NCBI RefSeq assembly: GCF_003589595.1
Contig: NW_020654080.1
Coordinates: forward strand, 6,247,486-6,311,485
Source: Hyposmocoma kahamanoa
Lineage: Eukaryota > Arthropoda > Insecta > Lepidoptera > Cosmopterigidae
DNA length: 64,000 nt
Reading direction: 5' to 3'
Position numbers and translations under genes: made by a program. The notes beneath the pieces are model-generated. The model was given only the letters and a program-made list of their open reading frames with translations, ran no database searches and had not been told where the DNA came from. Each line of letters begins with the position of its first letter. Position 1 is the stretch's first letter. This document shows positions 58,623-64,000 of the stretch, piece after piece.

Positions 58623-59155
58623 TAATATTAATGATCTACATTTTTTAAAGTTAAGTATTGATGAATAGGAAATAAAATGATTAAAATGTTTGTTAATATA
58701 CAATTTTGTTTAATTTACTTTGTTTTTGTTACAAACTAGTTAAAATCTCGTATAGGAATAACTAACCTTAGTATAAAAGTTATTTAACGAATAAATTACT
58801 ATGTATATAAAATTACAAAAATATTTCTAATATTATGTTTTGTACCCTAAGTAAAAAAACTGACCGAAATGAATATTTACTACTTTTAATTGTCGTGCGG
58901 CATGACTCATTATAACATTTGCATAATAAATGTCTTAAAATTAAATCTTACTTTTATGTTATAGCTATCCTGTTAAAATCGTAGGTACAAGTTATAAGGC
59001 ACATACTTACAGTAGAGGGCATTATTGTTAGTTTTGGAATTAGTTACTTTCGATGATTTTTAATTTGGCATTTTGTTTACTTCGCATGATAATAGTTTTA
59101 CGTCTGTTTAAACTGTTTCATTGTTCATAGAATATCTAGTAGTATAAATATCAAC

Positions 59156-62100
59156 TCATGATTCAGTAAAGTCAACCGTTTTACCAATCTTCTGGTCAAC
59201 TCCATCAACTGGCTTTTCTTCGTCATCCGTATTCCATACATCATCGCGATTAACATTTTCAGTATTATTAATCTCAGTTTTATTGTCACTGGCGAGTTCT
59301 AACATCAAAGTCTCTAATTTCTTAGCCTTTCGCGCCTCGTTGTGTGTGATTAAAGCACAAAGGTGCTCTGTTAAGAGCTCTTTCTTCTCCTTTTCCTTTT
59401 GCAATTGAATCTTCGCTTGTAGGAACTCTTTCTCAACCTTCAAGTAGTGTTTTCTGAAAAATAAGAATGTAATAAGATTATTATGCAATTCCTTTTTTTT
59501 TGGAAAATAATTCGTTATCGATTTGCAATAAACTAAAAGTGTTAATATAAGTACAGTTTGTAGACTACACAAGTTCCATTTTTAGAAATAAGTTCTGAAA
59601 TATAATAAGGATGTGATTACATATTTACGTACAAACATAATAAATAATTTTAACACTTACTCCGATTCAGAGTAGCTAAGGCAAGCATGATCAATTTTCT
59701 TTCTTAAAACAGCGATATCTTGCGTAAACTTCCCATCTAATACTTGCAACTCCTTCTTGATCTTCTCTAGCCGAACCACTTCTTCTGCGGTTTGTTTTGT
59801 CCTGAAATTTACCAATATTATTCCATAATTAATCACTCTTTTACTTCTATCGACATTTCACCAGTTGAAGATTTCCTGTCCCACAAAGTGTTCATATTTT
59901 CAGTTAATAATTATTTCGAAGTTTTCTTATTTTTTAGCTTCCAACTTCTTACTTAACCTTTACACAATCCAACACGACATACTAATAGGCTAATTTATTA
60001 GAAATATTCATTCAACATACCATATTGTTTTTCTAATAAGCTGTAGGAATTTCTGGTGAACCATATTATAAAAGGAACATTATTTACGCAAAGCAAAACG
60101 TACGAAAGTTTCGAATTCTGTATTAAACTGATGTGAATCAGATAAAGATAACAAATACCCAGATATCGTGATAATGTTTTTATCTTAAAATATCATCGAG
60201 AAAATACACAGTGAGATGATTGGTATATTTTAGCAGCACATTGATGGATTTCTAGAAAAATGGCCTACATTAAAAACATTTAATTCATTCGGAAGATGCT
60301 AAATTCACATATCGTAGACCAAGCCAAATCTCATGTGATTATTTTAACCAATCATAAGCTGGGTGTCCCATTCACAATCAAATTTAGTATTTTGTGAACA
60401 AATCTCAGTAGTAAGTCAATAAAGGAACTATTTTGGATTGGACCACTATTCTAGAAAAGCAGCGACCTGTAGACTACGACAATGTAAAAGAACAAACACA
60501 TACATTAAGTACTCATCAACGCGGTCGGACTTAACGCGAGTAAACTAGCGAAAGCCATTTAAGCTGCACACAAAGGGTAGGTATGGTTTTCTTTTATCAA
60601 GCACACAAATATACAGTTGCGTACAGGGCTTTTCCAAGTCTACTGGTGATGAAGTGTGATTGTGTAGCCAAACTGTATATAAATCAATGTGGGTTCAGTA
60701 GCACTAATTCATTTGAATTTATTCTGTATCACCAAGGTCATAATCATTATAACAATTTCAAGTGTATTGCGCAAAATTGTTAATAACTTTTATAGTCGTT
60801 CTTTCTGAACTTGTATTGGCAATCTGACAAGTCGAATGTAGGTTCTTAAGAATTATGTGTTTAATAAGTCTTATTGCTTTCGACTGAAAGTCTACTATTA
60901 CTGGTACTGTAATTAATAGGTCAATGTTTTCTTTCACCTGTCTGCTAATGCCTTAGAAAGCATTTCCTTTCTCTTCTTATTCTGTTCTTCCATAAGCTTT
61001 TGCTTCAACTGTAGCTCCTCCAACTTCATTCTATGTGCTGCCAGTTCATCCTCTGTATAGTTATCTACACATCTAACTATGTCAGGGGCTATGTCTGAAC
61101 TGCTTTTCCTGCTTATTGAAGTATTACTGCTTTTTCTATCCAGTTCTGTTTTCGGAGTTTCGATCTCTTCATCTTTTTGTTCAATAACAATGCCTTCTTC
61201 ATTACCTCCATTTTCTGTAGTAGTTTGTTCATTGTTGTTTATAGTATCTTCAGTTGCAGATGGCGATGTGGGAGTTTTAATACTAAGTTTACACTTGTCG
61301 AAGAAGCTGTCAATTGATTCGTCAGAGTCTTGTTTTTGAAGCACTGGAAGTTTGTATTGATTCACAACCTTCTTGGTTTTAGCACCTAATTTTTCTATTC
61401 TTTTGAAGTTTGTTGTATTTATTCGAGGACCTGTTGACAAACACGTACTTCATGTTTATTTAACAATAAACACCCAATGAAGATAGTAATAATGTAAAGA
61501 TAAGAAGATTGTATTAATGTGCCTAAAGTGACTTGTATAATTATAAAAAAAATCCATCAGGAAAAAAGAGCATCAGGGCTAAGCAAAATCTAGTGTGTGA
61601 ATAATTTACAATAATCCAACACTCAACTCCTATTTTTTTTTTCTAAACATCGCTTACCACAGCACCATTGAAAATTAGATTAAAATCAAAACCATAACAT
61701 GTAACTTTGTTTGTAACATACTGAACATAGAACCCAACTAGTTATCCACATTTGCTTCCTGTCAACATAAAATGAAATAAAATTATAATAAAAAATGGGA
61801 ACTTAATATACAGTATTTGTTTAATTAACCTGCTGATTATTACATCTTTAGAATGACTATTTATATAAAATATTTGTTAGTGTGTGGTTGATATTATGTT
61901 ATATTGACTTTTTATATTGATTTTGGACAGAACACATTCAGAATTATGTCACTTGTACAATATAAATAAATATGACTCTAATATATACATTGTATTGTGC
62001 ACAATGCACAATGCAATGTATACATTAGTATTCATAAACTAGTTTTTATTTGTTGAGGTCATTTTGTTTTTATTTCATTAAGTTTTCCTAAACAAGTAAT

Positions 62101-63861
62101 ATAAAATAAATAATAATTAGAAGTTGGACCACTGTGGATGTATGTTGAACAAGATTTAGAATATATGATTCAAACACACACACGCACACATACAGGCACA
62201 CAAAACACACCACACATGCACACTCTATTGTATACATACCTACATACACATAAACAGAGAGAGAGTATTGTATCATTGACTAACTTTTCCACTTTACATG
62301 AGTTTGGTAAATTATAAAAAATGTTTGACTACACTGAAACTGTCCACTTTGTATAAGCCAGTACAAATTGTTCTATTGGAGTGCACGCTTTCGTGCACTG
62401 GTGTGCCAGGTGTACTACGAATATGATTTGTATGTCATTATGGGGAGGCTACTGGCATACCTGGGTCATAATCGGCGAGTACCAAACATATGATATGCAC
62501 ATTCCAGTATGGGGGCTACTTGTGTTGTGATCAATGTGGCTAAGTTCTAAGCTGTGATAATACAATGTATGCCATAAATACGATACTAAGAACAGCCAGT
62601 AGCAAAACAATTTTAACTGTTCATCTAGACAAAAATATGAGCACATTCCATGTGGTCCATTTCCTCTGATCAGAGTGGTTCGTGGTGGTCATAAGCATTT
62701 AATAAAAATGAAGCATACATATTGCTTATTAGGTGCAACACAGATTACTTTTTGACAAAACTGAATTAAGTATATCAAAACATCTGCTTGCAGATGTTTT
62801 GATATACTTAATTCAGATTGTTCTTGAACAATCTGAATCTTGAAAAACTTAATTCAGATTGTTCTTGAACAATCTGCACGAATATAATAATACCCAAAAA
62901 AAAACATTTCAAATGCATCTACTGTATAATTGCAAGTGCAACTGCATCAGTGTAGCAACTGATGAGAGATGTGTCCATTAAAATGCATTTATGACATACA
63001 ACTCAAATTATTATATAGTTGATTTGTGACAAAGGTATGATTTGTGACAATATTGTGCAAAGAGCTCAACTTGTTTTTGATATGTTTTTCTATTCAAACA
63101 AATTCACCTTCAGTTAATTACCTTAAAATGTCATACTGTACGCCTTTTTTATAGAACAATTTAAAAAATAAAGATTCACCAAGTCTTGGCTGTATGGTTT
63201 CAAACTTTTGCCTTTTCCTATATGGAAAGAATGAAAAAAAAAACAACAAACTTCATGCTCTTTTCCTATCGGGGTAGATAAAGGCAACAGCTTCCACTTG
63301 CAATGGTCCTGACACACATCTTTCAACTCATCAACATGCACCAGTGCTTTCATGCATGCTTGTTGGTTAAGGGTATAATTAAAATCTTAATTTATCACAA
63401 AGTAACAATTCTGAGAAATCAGATGCTAATTATATGAATTTAAAACTAACTATTCACATATTCTAGCATTACTTACATCTCCCAAATGCTAATAATCTCG
63501 CTAATGATAATTATTCCCAAATCAGTAACAACTTCTTGAAACTTAGCTCTATAAGGAGGCAATTTCTTTAAACCAGAACGACTGTTACAGTTATAAGAGA
63601 CCGTACAATACTTGTTCCCACGACCTAAATAGGTACTACTTCTAAAAAACTTTTAAAAGTTTTTGTACTGAGTTGTAACAGGCACATAAGCACTACAACA
63701 TAAGAAAACTGGCGTATTATACTATAAGTATGCTTTAGTAGAATATTCCAACACACGGTTTATGTTAAAATGAACTCGTATTTACCGCTGTTTGAACCAG
63801 TTTCGCCTAATTTGATTCGCTGCAAATCTTCTTCACTGAAACCGCTGAATGTTGAAGACAT
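59156..63861 (-). CDS. GORAB: RAB6-interacting golgin, complete four-exon gene
   Basis: Golgi coiled-coil protein that in vertebrates binds RAB6 and SCYL1 and scaffolds COPI trafficking; Drosophila Gorab also acts in centriole duplication. Exons on the minus strand: 63786-63861, 60938-61430, 59661-59801 and 59156-59453. Phases join exactly and the sum is 1008 nt, encoding 335 aa plus stop. The N-terminus has the short conserved motif FSGFSEEDLQRIK. Residues about 27-150 are low-complexity and acidic/serine-rich. A long coiled coil covers about residues 152-290 and carries the family signature (QKLMEEQNKKRKEMLSKALA, then LEKIKKELQVLD, then TEHLC...NEARKAKKLE). The start is the first ATG and fits the family. 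The C-terminal tail is acidic. An ATTAAA on the minus strand at 59059-59064, about 90 nt past the stop, is a possible poly(A) signal. Intron 1 (61431-63785) contains nested palindromes. Identity is firm. Confidence 0.95.
62761..62876. repeat. Perfect palindrome (27-bp arms) with two further nested palindromes
   Basis: 62761-62816 begins CTGAATTAAGTATATC and closes around TT. CAGATTGTTC-TT-GAACAATCTG follows at 62814-62835 and again at 62855-62876, within a duplicated segment of about 30 nt. In intron 1 of GORAB. Confidence 0.92.
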
Positions 63862-64000
63862 GTTGTCGCATAACAACTAGGGTCATTGATTTTATTCTAT
63901 TATATCAAACGTAATCAAAATATACATGAAACCCACTTTTGGCGAACCAAGCGCTCTATTTGTTGACGTGTTGACGTATTCCGAGATTGTGAACTTTTGA

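Overview
The window is nuclear DNA from an insect, most probably a moth or butterfly (Lepidoptera). It is AT-rich, its genes are split by GT-AG introns, and it is crowded with tRNA-derived SINEs, decayed non-LTR retrotransposons (LINEs) and short inverted-repeat DNA elements that I recognise as typical of lepidopteran genomes. There is no sign of bacterial or viral organisation and no CRISPR array. A 10-base run of N marks an assembly gap at 14717-14726.

Layout. (1) 836-10528, minus: five 5' exons of a drebrin-like / Abp1 actin-binding protein; the 3' part lies beyond the left edge. (2) 10529-34106: about 23 kb without a convincing host gene, holding SINEs, a nearly full-length but frameshifted LINE (about 21395-24990), several LINE fragments, a large dispersed repeat with a decayed THAP-like reading frame, and palindromes. 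(3) 34107-54036: three related small secreted proteins with ten cysteines each (here genes A, B and C). A (minus) and B (plus) are head to head, C (plus) lies downstream of B. An orphan terminal exon and a short minus-strand ORF lie between B and C. (4) 55226-57880, plus: a CIMIP2/FAM166 (UPF0605) microtubule-inner-protein-like gene lacking its first exon. (5) 59156-63861, minus: a complete four-exon RAB6-interacting golgin (GORAB) gene.

How they relate. Drebrin-like (cortical actin, endocytosis), CIMIP2-like (axonemal doublet microtubules) and GORAB (Golgi, and centrioles in Drosophila) are unrelated housekeeping or cytoskeletal genes with no common pathway visible here. The three secreted proteins are clear paralogues with conserved intron phases and almost invariant cysteine spacing. 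They resemble trypsin-inhibitor-like (TIL) domains, but with two expected cysteines missing and two extra ones at the N-terminus, and they are the most interesting host genes in the window. The repeat landscape also stands out: at least eight inverted-repeat elements, some nested in other repeats, and a set of perfect hairpin-like palindromes with loops of 2 to 6 nt.
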